Assembly (NCBI GenBank): GCA_030692365.1
Contig: JAUYCC010000090.1
Coordinates: forward strand, 1-64,000
From: Pelolinea sp.
GTDB lineage: Bacteria; Chloroflexota; Anaerolineae; Anaerolineales; Anaerolineaceae
Reading direction: 5' to 3'
DNA: 64,000 bases
Of this stretch, positions 14,356 to 23,925 are shown piece after piece (the first letter of the stretch is position 1; each line of letters begins with the position of its first letter). The notes beneath the pieces are model-generated. The model was not told the DNA's origin. It worked only from the letters and a program-made list of their open reading frames with translations, and did not search any database. Position numbers and translations under genes: made by a program.

Positions 14356-15405
14356 TTACGCGCCTTTGCCGCGCATTCGTGGGTCCATGATGTCACGTAA
14401 GGCGTCGCCTACCAGGTTCCACCCCAGCACAAAGAGCACCAGCGCGATACCTGGATACACCAGGATCCACCAGTACTTAGCGAGCTGTGGAATCCAGTTG
14501 CGCGCGAAACTGACCAATTGTCCCCAGTCCGCGTAACCAACCTCGGTACCGATACCCAGGAAGCTCAGGGCGGCAAAGCTGACCACAACCGTACCGATGT
14601 CCAGTGAAGCCACCACCAGGGTTGGATAAATGGCATTCGGAATGATATGTTTGAACATGATATTGCTGTCAGTGGCGCCGACAACCCGTGCGGCCATCAC
14701 ATAGTCGCGCTCTCTGACCGAAAGGATATCGCCACGGATAAGGCGCGTATAACCCATCCAGCCAAACACAACTAATGCGATGGTCGCCGGCCAAAGGCCC
14801 CGGCCAAGGATAGGCATCAAAATTGCAGATAGCGTCATGGCAGACAGGATAAAGGGGAAGGTCATAAATACTTCTGTGATGCGCATGATAACGGTATCTA
14901 TAATGCCGCCATAAAATCCTGCCATAGCGCCGATGATTATTCCCAGAAACAAGGTAAGGCCTTCAATGATGACGCCCACTTTTATCGCGGTTCGGGTTCC
15001 CCAAACCACGCCATAAAAAAGGTCCCACCCGCCGGCGGCAGTACCAAAGAAATGCACCCACTGGTCTTTGCCTGTCAAAGGTTTATACCAGAATGGCAAG
15101 TCCGGAGCTTTTTTATCCCAAAGGGCACCGGGGGCTTTAGGATATGGACTGAATCCATCCCGAAGGATTTTATAGGGGTCACGGGTATTTTCAAGCGGCG
15201 GGATGATAACTGGCGCGAAGATAGCCACCAGGACAAAAAACAATATTAAACCAAATCCGATAATTGACAGTGGATTGGTAAAAATGCCAATAATAATGTG
15301 CGCCAGCTCAGGCCCTAGTAGTTTTTCAAGCCGGCCGACCTTGCGTTCGGTGTATTCACCGATCAGGCCGCTGACCTGTGAATCAGTAACAACTAAATCT
15401 GCCAT
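14356..15405 (-). CDS. Oligopeptide/dipeptide ABC transporter permease (DppC/OppC family)
   Basis: A 349-aa membrane protein with a cytoplasmic N-terminus, an initial helix (IIGFGLILFFVLVAIFAPVII) and the DppC signature of further helices. The EAA loop (DYVMAARVVGATDSNIMFKH) binds the ATPases. The larger-than-usual ~90-residue segment after helix 1 (RDPYKILRDGFSPYPKAPGA onward) is extracytoplasmic. Last gene of a transporter operon, 12 bases after the partner permease. Confidence 0.92.
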   Translation of the reverse strand: MADLVVTDSQVSGLIGEYTERKVGRLEKLLGPELAHIIIGIFTNPLSIIGFGLILFFVLVAIFAPVIIPPLENTRDPYKILRDGFSPYPKAPGALWDKKAPDLPFWYKPLTGKDQWVHFFGTAAGGWDLFYGVVWGTRTAIKVGVIIEGLTLFLGIIIGAMAGFYGGIIDTVIMRITEVFMTFPFILSAMTLSAILMPILGRGLWPATIALVVFGWMGYTRLIRGDILSVRERDYVMAARVVGATDSNIMFKHIIPNAIYPTLVVASLDIGTVVVSFAALSFLGIGTEVGYADWGQLVSFARNWIPQLAKYWWILVYPGIALVLFVLGWNLVGDALRDIMDPRMRGKGA

Positions 15406-15417
15406 AGTTTATCCTTC

Positions 15418-16482
15418 CTACGAAAGCCGTACGCGCGGATCCAGGAAAGCGTAGGCAATATCCACGATCAGGTTTGAGAATAACAAGATAATACCGGATA
15501 CCAACACGAATGCCAGCACCGTAATAACATCTAACTGAACGGCAGCGGCGGCTCCGGCTGAACCGATACCCGGGAAATTGAAGATGGTTTCAGTAATTGT
15601 CACACCGCCCAACAAGCCAGCAATTGTTAAGCCTGCCATTGTTACAATGGGTATCAATGCGTTGGGGCGCGCGTGTTTGTTTATCACATCCTGGTTGCGC
15701 ACGCCTTTGGCACGCGCAGTGGTGATGTAATCCTGGTTGAGCGATTCCAGCATGGATGAGCGCATTACACGCAGGAATAGCGCCCAGTAAATATATGACA
15801 AGGTAATAACCGGCAGCACCATATGCCGAAGTGCATCCAGAAAAATATCAAATCGTCCGTTTAAAATGGAATCAATTGTGATGAATTTGGTATAACTTGT
15901 AAACCCTGGCCCATTAATTACCGCATTGTATACATCTGAGATCCTGCCCGGTGGGAACCAGCCGTTGTTTGCGTATAAAAGCATCAAAAGCAGTAAACCC
16001 AGGACAAACGAAGGGAATGAATACCCTAAAATACTGAATACACGAGCAACCTGGTCAATAAATTTATTATGATTAACTGCAGCAATAATTCCTAACCAAA
16101 CCCCTATGCCTATAACAGGCACAATAGAGAGCAGCACAAGTTCCACTGTAGCAGGGAAACGCCGCTGAAGCAAGTCGGCGACCGTTGTATTGCCAGAGCG
16201 TGAATATCCAAATTCACCCCGCATAATTCCGCCTGTTATTTCCCCTGTATCGACATCTCTTTTTCCGGTCAGCCAGTGCCAGTATTGGGTCAAAAAAGGA
16301 TCCTCCAGGCCGTAGCGCCGGATGATGGAGTCCATGACATGCTCATTTTTGGGAATATTTCGCACATACAACGCAGCGCGTTCCGCAGGGTCAAGCATTG
16401 AAAGCATACCGAAAATTAAGAGGGTTACTCCAATCAAAATTACGGGAATCAGAAGCAACCGGCGGATGATATATTGGGTCAT
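15418..16482 (-). CDS. Oligopeptide/dipeptide ABC transporter permease (DppB/OppB family)
   Basis: A 354-aa membrane protein beginning MTQYIIRRLLLIPVILIGVT, the typical DppB start, with six predicted helices and the EAA motif DYITTARAKGVRNQDVINKH. Residues ~90-100 carry the MRGEFGYSRSGN stretch seen in this family. It forms the heterodimeric channel with the downstream permease. Confidence 0.93.
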   Translation of the reverse strand: MTQYIIRRLLLIPVILIGVTLLIFGMLSMLDPAERAALYVRNIPKNEHVMDSIIRRYGLEDPFLTQYWHWLTGKRDVDTGEITGGIMRGEFGYSRSGNTTVADLLQRRFPATVELVLLSIVPVIGIGVWLGIIAAVNHNKFIDQVARVFSILGYSFPSFVLGLLLLMLLYANNGWFPPGRISDVYNAVINGPGFTSYTKFITIDSILNGRFDIFLDALRHMVLPVITLSYIYWALFLRVMRSSMLESLNQDYITTARAKGVRNQDVINKHARPNALIPIVTMAGLTIAGLLGGVTITETIFNFPGIGSAGAAAAVQLDVITVLAFVLVSGIILLFSNLIVDIAYAFLDPRVRLS

Positions 16483-16559
16483 TTAATTATCAAGCGTCCT
16501 TTCCTGTTCTGGGGAGCGCCGGTTGGCGCTCCCCAAATGGGTTGTTTTACCAAAGAGGA

Positions 16560-18797
16560 TTAGTCTTTGGAAAGTACATAGTACCAGCGGTTGGAGTACA
16601 TCGGGTTGGCGAACCAACCATTGACGTACAACGGTTCGTAGTGACGTTGCTTCTGGTTGAAAAGCATAATTGATGGCGCAACATCATGGTACTTGGTGTT
16701 GAATTCATCCTTGTAGAACTGGTCGCGCTTGGCGACATCAGTCATGACTACAGCTTTGCTGCAAATCGCGGAGAATTCTTTCCGCAATTCCTCCGGGAAT
16801 CTCTGCTTGAATGCATAGTATCCAGCGGAGAAAGTGTATGCCCAGTTGTGGGTATCATAGTAATCCGACTGCCATCCGATAATAAAGATGGGAAGTTTCT
16901 TGGCATTATTTGCTTGCAAGAAAGTTGGCCAAGGCAAACCCACAGTCTCAACTACGTACTGTTCGCCGGCTTCCTGCAAACCAGCCTGCATCACTTCCGC
17001 AATGGTCTGGCGCATGGTATTGCCTGTATTGTAGATAGCCGAAACTCTGAAACCAACCTCACTTAGAGGTTTGGATTCGCAGGCATCCGCAGTAGCTTTT
17101 GCGGCAGCAGCGGCTTCATCAGCTTTTGCCTGCTCAGCCTTCAATTCATCCAGGGTCGCGGGGGCTTCTGCGCCTTCAGTGACAGGCTCGGTGGGTTCCA
17201 CGTATGCGGCTACAGCGTCGGCAGCGGCTTTCGCGGTGGTCTCAGCGAAAACAGCCTCTGCATCGGTTTCGGTGCAGGTGGTCCAGGTGGACGCGGCCAG
17301 TTCCGCTTTGCATTTTTCAATATCAAAGGTGTACTGCGGGGCATTCTCGTCATAACCAGACATACCTGGCAGCATCAGGACTGTAGCGCGGGTGCCTTCG
17401 CCGAGGAGGACATCTTTCAAATAGGTATCGTAATCAAAGCAGTAGTTGAACGCGCGGCGGACAGCGGCATCCGAGAAGAAGGTCGCCGGAATGCCATCGC
17501 CATCCAGTTTGCCGGAGCCCATAAAGGAGTTACCACCTTCTGTAGTAATTTTAAATTGAAGACCAACATCGGTTCTATTTTGTGGAACTTCAATATCTGT
17601 AATTTTTCGGAGGGGTTTACCGGCAATAGCGGCGGCTAACGGTTCACCAGCCAGCCATTGTGCGTAGGTGCCCTGCTCACCAACCAGTTCATCCACAATC
17701 GGCCAGTCCTCGGTTGAGCCAACAACCACATTGTCGGCATCGCCAGCCTGCGCCATCGCCAGGCGGGTGCTGAATTCATCCACCTGTTTGATGATAACGG
17801 TTTTGATAGCGGGAGCGCCAACCGGAGCGCCTTCCCACATTGGTTCGGTGTTCCAGTAGCTCTCGTTGGCTTTCAGAACCAACTCTTCGCCAGCGGTCCA
17901 GTGGTCGAGCATATAAGGGCCGGTGCCCATAACGCTCTTGCCCAGGGCAGTTGCGTTGAATTCTTCCGAGGTCCAGCCGTAGAAAGGAGCCCAGGAATCG
18001 CAGTTACCATCCCAGCCGCCATTGGCAGATACCCAGGCTTTGCTCTGGACACCACCCCAACCGCCACCCGCCAGGGTGGGGATGAAAGGCGCCCAGGGTT
18101 GTGCAAGTTTTATGGTCACGGTGCTGGCAGCTTCATCAGCTACAACACGTGACTTCAGGTCTTCGCAGACGGCTTTCAGGACTGCTGCGTCATATTTACC
18201 AAGCGTTTCGCGGTCGTCATAAGCGGTCGCGTCGGTGTAGCCATTCAGGATGGCTTCCGGATCGGCCAGGTCAACGCTGTTGGCTTTCGCATCTACAACT
18301 TCGGAGATGTCAGACAGTCCAGCGCCGTACAGGGGCTCAACCAGCATCCATTGCGGGGAGTTGGTGCCGCCAGCCAGGATGTTGCGCCAGAAAGTGAAGG
18401 CAACATCTTCAACGGTCATGGGGGTGCCATCATGGAACACCACGCCCTGGCGGATCTTGAAGGTGTAGGTTTTACCGTCCGCTGAGATGCCGCCATTTTC
18501 CGCCGAAGGAACTTCGGTGGCAATCATGGGGACGAAATCAACCGCGGAATCCTTCTTGTAGAAGATCAGGTTATCGAGAACGTTCTGAAGGATTTCACCG
18601 CCGGATGTTTCGTAGGTCAGGGACGGGTCAAGGGTTTCGGGCTCACCAAAGGTGGCTTCTACCCAGGTTGTCGGGTCTTTCGATGTTGCCGCGGCGGCTG
18701 CCGGGGCGGCTGCCGGGGCAGCTGCGGGTCCACAGGAAACTGCGAGCATCGCGAAGACCGTGATGACAGAAAATACTGCAAAAAATTTAGTACGCAT
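16560..18797 (-). CDS. Family 5 peptide-binding lipoprotein with an Ala-rich insertion
   Basis: A 745-aa extracytoplasmic solute-binding protein. Signal peptide with lipobox LAVSC, then an Ala/Pro linker. The body has SBP_bac_5 landmarks (EPETLDPSLTYETSGGEILQ, YTFKIRQGVVFHDGTPMTVE). Odd feature: residues ~500-578 form an Ala/Glu/Lys-rich, probably coiled-coil insertion (DELKAEQAKADEAAAAAKAT) flanked by cysteines, next to a domain boundary. Family members are usually 500-620 aa. TTGGAGGAGCAAG precedes the ATG. It lies between the ATPases and the permeases and is the likely dedicated binding protein. Confidence 0.92.
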   Translation of the reverse strand: MRTKFFAVFSVITVFAMLAVSCGPAAAPAAAPAAAAATSKDPTTWVEATFGEPETLDPSLTYETSGGEILQNVLDNLIFYKKDSAVDFVPMIATEVPSAENGGISADGKTYTFKIRQGVVFHDGTPMTVEDVAFTFWRNILAGGTNSPQWMLVEPLYGAGLSDISEVVDAKANSVDLADPEAILNGYTDATAYDDRETLGKYDAAVLKAVCEDLKSRVVADEAASTVTIKLAQPWAPFIPTLAGGGWGGVQSKAWVSANGGWDGNCDSWAPFYGWTSEEFNATALGKSVMGTGPYMLDHWTAGEELVLKANESYWNTEPMWEGAPVGAPAIKTVIIKQVDEFSTRLAMAQAGDADNVVVGSTEDWPIVDELVGEQGTYAQWLAGEPLAAAIAGKPLRKITDIEVPQNRTDVGLQFKITTEGGNSFMGSGKLDGDGIPATFFSDAAVRRAFNYCFDYDTYLKDVLLGEGTRATVLMLPGMSGYDENAPQYTFDIEKCKAELAASTWTTCTETDAEAVFAETTAKAAADAVAAYVEPTEPVTEGAEAPATLDELKAEQAKADEAAAAAKATADACESKPLSEVGFRVSAIYNTGNTMRQTIAEVMQAGLQEAGEQYVVETVGLPWPTFLQANNAKKLPIFIIGWQSDYYDTHNWAYTFSAGYYAFKQRFPEELRKEFSAICSKAVVMTDVAKRDQFYKDEFNTKYHDVAPSIMLFNQKQRHYEPLYVNGWFANPMYSNRWYYVLSKD

Positions 18798-18874
18798 CTT
18801 GCTCCTCCAATTAGGTTTTTTTATCTTCTTTCTTCCTTTAAATCAAACATCACTATACGCATCGCTTCGACACA

Positions 18875-19879
18875 TCACCTCCTCTTAAGTGTCTTACTAT
18901 TATACCAATAGTGGCATGCCACAAAGTGATCAGGCTCCACTTCCTTCCATTCCGGCCGTTGATCCGCACAGAGCTGCTGCGCTAACGGGCAGCGGGTGCG
19001 GAAATGGCAGCCGGAGGGTGGATTAATCGGTGAAGGCACATCGCCTTCCAAAATGATCCGTTCACGTTTCTCTTCAACAAACGGGTCAGGAATAGGTACT
19101 GCGGATAACAGACCGATGGTGTAGGGGTGAAGCGGATTATCATAAAGAGCCTTGCGATCGGCTAGTTCTACCAGAACACCCAGGTACATCACAATAACAC
19201 GTGTGCTGATATGGCGCACCATTGACAGGTCATGCGCGATGAAAACGTAGGTCAGCCCCAGCTCTTTCTGCAAATCTTCGAGCAGGTTCACCACCTGTGC
19301 CTGAATAGAAACATCCAGCGCTGAGATGGGTTCATCACAGACGATCAGGTCCGGTTTAAGTGAAATCGCGCGCGCAACGCCAATACGCTGCCGCTGTCCG
19401 CCCGAGAATTCATGCGGGTAACGGTCCACATAAGCGGGGTTCAATCCCACCATGGTAAGCAGTTGTTTGACTCTTTCGCGGATTTCATTTCCTCTGGCTA
19501 AACCATGAACCACAAGCGGTTCGCCAACAATTTGCTCTACCGTCATGCGCGGATTCAGCGACGCGTAAGGATCCTGGAATATCATCTGGATCCTGCGCCG
19601 CATCAGGCGCAATTCTTCACCGCGTAATTTGGTCAGGTCTTTTCCCTCAAAAAAAACATGGCCTTCGGTAGCTTTATATAGCTGCAGGATGGTTCGCCCC
19701 GTTGTTGTCTTGCCGCAGCCCGATTCTCCTACAAGACCCAGGGTTTCCCCTTTGCGGACCTCAAAGCTGATATCATCCACCGCATGCACATACCCAACCG
19801 TGCGCTGGATGACTCCACGCTTGATCGGGAAATACATCTTTAGATTTTCAACCTTCAGGATGGGATCATTGGTTGTCAT
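18875..19879 (-). CDS. Oligopeptide ABC transporter ATP-binding protein (OppF family)
   Basis: A 334-aa ABC ATPase: Walker [10 protein letters not shown], signature [14 protein letters not shown], Walker [13 protein letters not shown], and the C-terminal oligo_HPY region with cysteines ([14 protein letters not shown]) typical of Opp/Dpp ATPases that bind an Fe-S or metal site. The ATG at 19879 overlaps the upstream stop (ATGA); the open frame extends further upstream but over the preceding gene. Pairs with OppD as heterodimer. Confidence 0.94.
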   Translation of the reverse strand: MTTNDPILKVENLKMYFPIKRGVIQRTVGYVHAVDDISFEVRKGETLGLVGESGCGKTTTGRTILQLYKATEGHVFFEGKDLTKLRGEELRLMRRRIQMIFQDPYASLNPRMTVEQIVGEPLVVHGLARGNEIRERVKQLLTMVGLNPAYVDRYPHEFSGGQRQRIGVARAISLKPDLIVCDEPISALDVSIQAQVVNLLEDLQKELGLTYVFIAHDLSMVRHISTRVIVMYLGVLVELADRKALYDNPLHPYTIGLLSAVPIPDPFVEEKRERIILEGDVPSPINPPSGCHFRTRCPLAQQLCADQRPEWKEVEPDHFVACHYWYNSKTLKRR

Positions 19880-20865
19880 TGGCGCACCTCTCCGGTTCTG
19901 GTATTCACCCAGCAGGCTGCTTTGTGGTCTTTCCCAACCGGTAGAAGCGGCGGATTCTCCTGCAGGCATTTTTCCATGCGGTAGGTACAGCGTGACACAA
20001 ACGGGCAAAACTTTGGAATTTTAAACAGGACTGGCGGTACGCCTTCTATTGAAATAAGGCGCTTCTTTTCTTCCATATCCAAACGCGGCAGGCTGCGCAG
20101 CAGGCCAAGCGTGTAAGGATGTTCCGGTGACTGGTAAATATCCTTGACCTTTGACTCTTCAACCACATAGCCGGCGTACATGACATTGACTCTTTCTGCC
20201 AGGCCAGCTACCACACCCAAGTCGTGCGTAATCCAGATAATCGCCATACCCAACTCATCGCGCAGGCTCTTGACCAGTTCAATGATCTGTGCCTGAATGG
20301 TCACATCCAAAGCTGTTGTGGGTTCGTCTGCGATCAAAACCTGCGGCGAGCATGAAAGCGCCATGGCAATCATTGCGCGCTGGCGCATGCCGCCCGAAAA
20401 TTGATGCGGATAATCTTTCAATCGGTCCGCGGCATTGGGGATCTGAACCATATTGAGCAATTCAACCGCGCGGTCCCAGGCCTGTTGTTTGTTCATCCCC
20501 AGATGTATTTCCAATGGTTCCATCAATTGGCGGCCAATGGTAAGCACCGGATTAAATGAAGTCATGGGATCCTGGAACACAAAACCAATCTGTGCGCCGC
20601 GCACATGGCGCAGTTCCTCGGGGGATAATTTTAATAAGTCCTTGCCTTGAAAATCAACGCTGCCTGAAATAATTTCACCGGGCGGCATTGGGATCAGGCG
20701 CAGGATAGAAAGTACTGAAACGGTTTTCCCGCATCCGCTTTCACCTACAATGCCCAGGGTTTCGCCTTCATTCAATTTAAATGAAACGCCATTTACTGCG
20801 TGAACAACACCTTCTCTAGTGCGAAATCTTGTTTCAAGGTTTTTTACACTTAATAATTCAGCCAT
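19876..20865 (-). CDS. Oligopeptide ABC transporter ATP-binding protein (OppD family)
   Basis: A 329-aa ABC ATPase with Walker [10 protein letters not shown], signature [15 protein letters not shown], Walker [12 protein letters not shown] and H-loop WITHDLG. It ends with the cysteine-containing oligo_HPY tail ([16 protein letters not shown]). It is the first cytoplasmic component of the transporter; its gene overlaps the OppF gene by 4 bases. Confidence 0.94.
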   Translation of the reverse strand: MAELLSVKNLETRFRTREGVVHAVNGVSFKLNEGETLGIVGESGCGKTVSVLSILRLIPMPPGEIISGSVDFQGKDLLKLSPEELRHVRGAQIGFVFQDPMTSFNPVLTIGRQLMEPLEIHLGMNKQQAWDRAVELLNMVQIPNAADRLKDYPHQFSGGMRQRAMIAMALSCSPQVLIADEPTTALDVTIQAQIIELVKSLRDELGMAIIWITHDLGVVAGLAERVNVMYAGYVVEESKVKDIYQSPEHPYTLGLLRSLPRLDMEEKKRLISIEGVPPVLFKIPKFCPFVSRCTYRMEKCLQENPPLLPVGKDHKAACWVNTRTGEVRQ

Positions 20866-21029
20866 GCACTTTTACCATTTTCCTGGGAGTTGAGTTGCGC
20901 AGGTAGGCAAAAATAACCTGCACGACCCGGTTATAATTGTACGATTTTACAACAGTTAAAAATCACTGTCAAATCACCCAAATATTCCCTTAGTAGTAAT
21001 AATTGTTTAATTGATTTTATAACAAAAAA

Positions 21030-22955
21030 TTAACACCCGCCATTGGCATTAATACCCTCAATTGCAGAAAAAAGACTCGCTTCGTTTTGACTTCCGCCTG
21101 GGATACATAAGTTATCTCGAATTAAATAACCTTCCGGAAAATGGAATAACGGGATAAAAGGCAAGTCATTAGACAAAATCTGCAATAGTCCACTGCCGGT
21201 CAGTTGTAATAACTCACTATCCAAACCTGTCGTTTTCATGCGCTCACACTCGGAATCATAGGCCGGGTTTGAATATCCATAAAAATTCGTGCCGCCTGTT
21301 AGGTCGCCCAGCCAGTAATTTGCAGACGAGGGTATTTCTTTGGTTTCAAAATAACCGCATTTAAATTCAGAACCGGTTTTCCAGGGCAGTAATGCCATAT
21401 CAAACTTGCGGCCAAAAATAATTCCTTCTGGACCTGGCTGGAAAAGTTCATCCGAGGACATCTGGGACACATTGACTTTGATTCCGCAGGCTTTTAGGTC
21501 TGCGGCAATCTTGTTGGCTATCTCTCCCTGCAAGCCTGCCGTCGAACTCAGCAAAGATACTTCCAGGGGCGTGCCAAAGGCTATTCGCGCGTTCCCGCCA
21601 TGAGCCCGGGGAGTCTCATGGTTTTGGTCCAGGTCTCTCCATCCCGCGGCTTCAAGCAGTGCAATGGCAGCGGTTGGATCATAGGAATACTGATTCAAGG
21701 CTAACCCCGCGAGCAGCGCATTACCAGAGGATAAGTACGAGTTTGATACTCCCACCAAGTCTTTAACCAAGTCATTAGCGATAGCCTGCCGGTCAATACA
21801 CGTTGCAAATGCCTGGCGGGTGCGCACATCGCCAAAAATGTCAGGCCTGTCACCACCGTAAGGATAATAATTGTCATCGTAGGAAAACGGTGTGATGCCG
21901 ATTGCCAATATTTCCAACCTGTCAGATTCACGGGATATTAATTTATATCCTGAACCCTCCAGACTGGTCTTGATGGTTCCCATGCTGGCGATATCCAGCG
22001 CGGAATCCGACACAATGCCACATTGGTCTTTGAAACTTTGAACTCCATTTTGGCTATCAACCGAACCAAGAAATTTGAAATTGAGAATATCAAAGTAGGG
22101 TAACCCTTCGCCAGCCCTGAAATAGGATGGGTTCTTAACCAGGCGAAGGCTTTCACCTTCCGTCCAGTTTTCAATCATATAAGGTCCCCAACCAATCGGG
22201 GTATGGTTGACTGCTTCAGATGTCAGCAGTTCACTCGCGTTGTACTTCCCCCAGGCATGTTCCGGCAAGGGTATCCAGAAATAGGTTTCGAACTTGCCAG
22301 TCACAAGTCCAGGTTTGCCGACCCACTGGACGGTCAAATCATCAGTGGCTGTATAGGTAGCAGTCTGGTCGATACTGTGCTTACCTGTGGGTGTTGCAGG
22401 ATCAGAAGCGACATTGAAAGAATAAACCGAATCGGATGCTGTCAGTGGCTGGCCGTCGGACCAGGTCAGTCCGGATTTAAGTTTAAAAGTTGCGGTAAGC
22501 TGGTCCATCTGGATAGAAGTGGTCCCGTCCCAGGTTATCGCGCAGGTTGGGTTGGTGCAGCCAGTCGGAAAGACCTGCACGCCAGCCTGCAGCGAGACCA
22601 GGTTGCCAGTGGTGTTGATCACTTCGTCACCAGCGTTTACACCGACAGGAGAAAAGTAAGCGCTGCTGTCTGCCAGATTGGGAATCTTTTCCAGGATGAC
22701 AGGAACAGGATTACCATTTATGCTATCGATCGGACCATCATAAATAGCTTGCATCACATCCCGCGCAGCCATTGAAGTCGCCAGATATGGATAAAGCGAT
22801 TCAGGTTCGCTTCCCAGACAAATGGTTAATTCTTTTAGAGGTAGCGGGGTTGGTGTTGGCGGAATGGGTGTAGCGGTCGGCGGTACGGGATTAATCACCT
22901 GGCATGCCCCTAAGGCGATAGCCATTAAAATATAAATGATTGCAGTTTTCTTCAT
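21030..22955 (-). CDS. Second family 5 peptide-binding lipoprotein
   Basis: A 641-aa lipoprotein starting MKKTAIIYILMAIALGACQ, lipobox LGAC, then a Thr/Pro linker (PPTATPIPPTPTPLPLK). SBP_bac_5 features include TICLGSEPESLYPYLATSMA and LKSGLTWSDGQPLTASDSV. It differs clearly from the downstream binding protein and lacks the Ala-rich insertion. It sits 164 bases upstream of oppD, so the operon would supply one channel with two receptors of different specificity. I start at ATG 22955; the upstream extension lacks a signal peptide at its N-terminus. Confidence 0.92.
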   Translation of the reverse strand: MKKTAIIYILMAIALGACQVINPVPPTATPIPPTPTPLPLKELTICLGSEPESLYPYLATSMAARDVMQAIYDGPIDSINGNPVPVILEKIPNLADSSAYFSPVGVNAGDEVINTTGNLVSLQAGVQVFPTGCTNPTCAITWDGTTSIQMDQLTATFKLKSGLTWSDGQPLTASDSVYSFNVASDPATPTGKHSIDQTATYTATDDLTVQWVGKPGLVTGKFETYFWIPLPEHAWGKYNASELLTSEAVNHTPIGWGPYMIENWTEGESLRLVKNPSYFRAGEGLPYFDILNFKFLGSVDSQNGVQSFKDQCGIVSDSALDIASMGTIKTSLEGSGYKLISRESDRLEILAIGITPFSYDDNYYPYGGDRPDIFGDVRTRQAFATCIDRQAIANDLVKDLVGVSNSYLSSGNALLAGLALNQYSYDPTAAIALLEAAGWRDLDQNHETPRAHGGNARIAFGTPLEVSLLSSTAGLQGEIANKIAADLKACGIKVNVSQMSSDELFQPGPEGIIFGRKFDMALLPWKTGSEFKCGYFETKEIPSSANYWLGDLTGGTNFYGYSNPAYDSECERMKTTGLDSELLQLTGSGLLQILSNDLPFIPLFHFPEGYLIRDNLCIPGGSQNEASLFSAIEGINANGGC

Positions 22956-23013
22956 TATTTTATGAATGCTCCAAAATTGATAGGATGAATTATAAGAGGT
23001 ACTACTGTGTAGG

Positions 23014-23925
23014 TCAGCTATCACCCAAGCGCAGTCTTACATAAGATTCATAGCGCTGAGGATTGACTTTCCCTGACTCAACAGCTTTCTTAACCGCACA
23101 ACCGGGTTCGCTGATATGGCTGCAATTGCTGAACTGGCAGTCCGTCACCAAATCACGCAATTCCGGAAAGTATCCGTCCAGTTCTTCCGGCTGGGTATCC
23201 CACAATGAAAGGGTCCGCAGACCAGGCATATCAGCTACAAAACCGCCATCATCCAAAGGCAACAGTTCGCGCACCACTGTGGTGTGCCTGCCTTTTTGGG
23301 TGAATTCTTTTACTGTGCCTATTTTTAATCCCAGTTTCGGTTGGATCCGGTTTAGCAGGCTGGATTTTCCCACACCCGAAGGACCTGATAAGGCGCTTAC
23401 TTTCCCAATAAGTACCCGTTTCAGTTCATCAATTCCTGTTTCTTCCTTTGCCGAAGTGAAAATGACCCTGTAGCCCAATTCGGGGTAAACAGAAAATAAA
23501 GCTTTCGCGGCATCCTGCCCAATCAAGTCCGTTTTATTGGCAACCACAATCACCGGGATCTGCTGCTTTTCAGTGATTACCAAAAAACGGTCGAGCATGC
23601 GAAAACTGGGAGCCGGACTGGCGCAGGCAAAGACCAGCACTACCTGGTCAGGGTTGGCCAGCATTATCTGCTTAAATTCGCCTCTGGCGGTGGGCGCCAT
23701 TCGGAAAAATTCCTTTTCGCGCGGCAGGATGGACTCTATAACACCACTGCCATCCGGCAAGACGCTGATTGTAACCTTATCCCCAACCGCAACCAATGAG
23801 GTGTTCAGGCGTTCCTCCTTCAGCCGCCCTCGCATCTGGCAGGTCACTTCGCCTGATGGAGTGCGGACAGTATAGAAACCTGATCGGGAGCGAATAATTA
23901 CGCCGTGGTTTTTTTCTTGGCTCAT
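23014..23925 (-). CDS. rsgA: Ribosome small-subunit-dependent GTPase A
   Basis: A 303-aa circularly permuted GTPase. An N-terminal OB fold precedes the G motifs in permuted order: NKTD (G4), SGPSGVGKSSLLN (G1), GRHTTV (G2), DMPGLR (G3). It ends in a zinc knuckle (CQFSNCSHISEPGCAVKKAV). RsgA checks late 30S subunit maturation. The ATG overlaps the PBP stop by 4 bases (ATGA). Confidence 0.96.
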   Translation of the reverse strand: MSQEKNHGVIIRSRSGFYTVRTPSGEVTCQMRGRLKEERLNTSLVAVGDKVTISVLPDGSGVIESILPREKEFFRMAPTARGEFKQIMLANPDQVVLVFACASPAPSFRMLDRFLVITEKQQIPVIVVANKTDLIGQDAAKALFSVYPELGYRVIFTSAKEETGIDELKRVLIGKVSALSGPSGVGKSSLLNRIQPKLGLKIGTVKEFTQKGRHTTVVRELLPLDDGGFVADMPGLRTLSLWDTQPEELDGYFPELRDLVTDCQFSNCSHISEPGCAVKKAVESGKVNPQRYESYVRLRLGDS

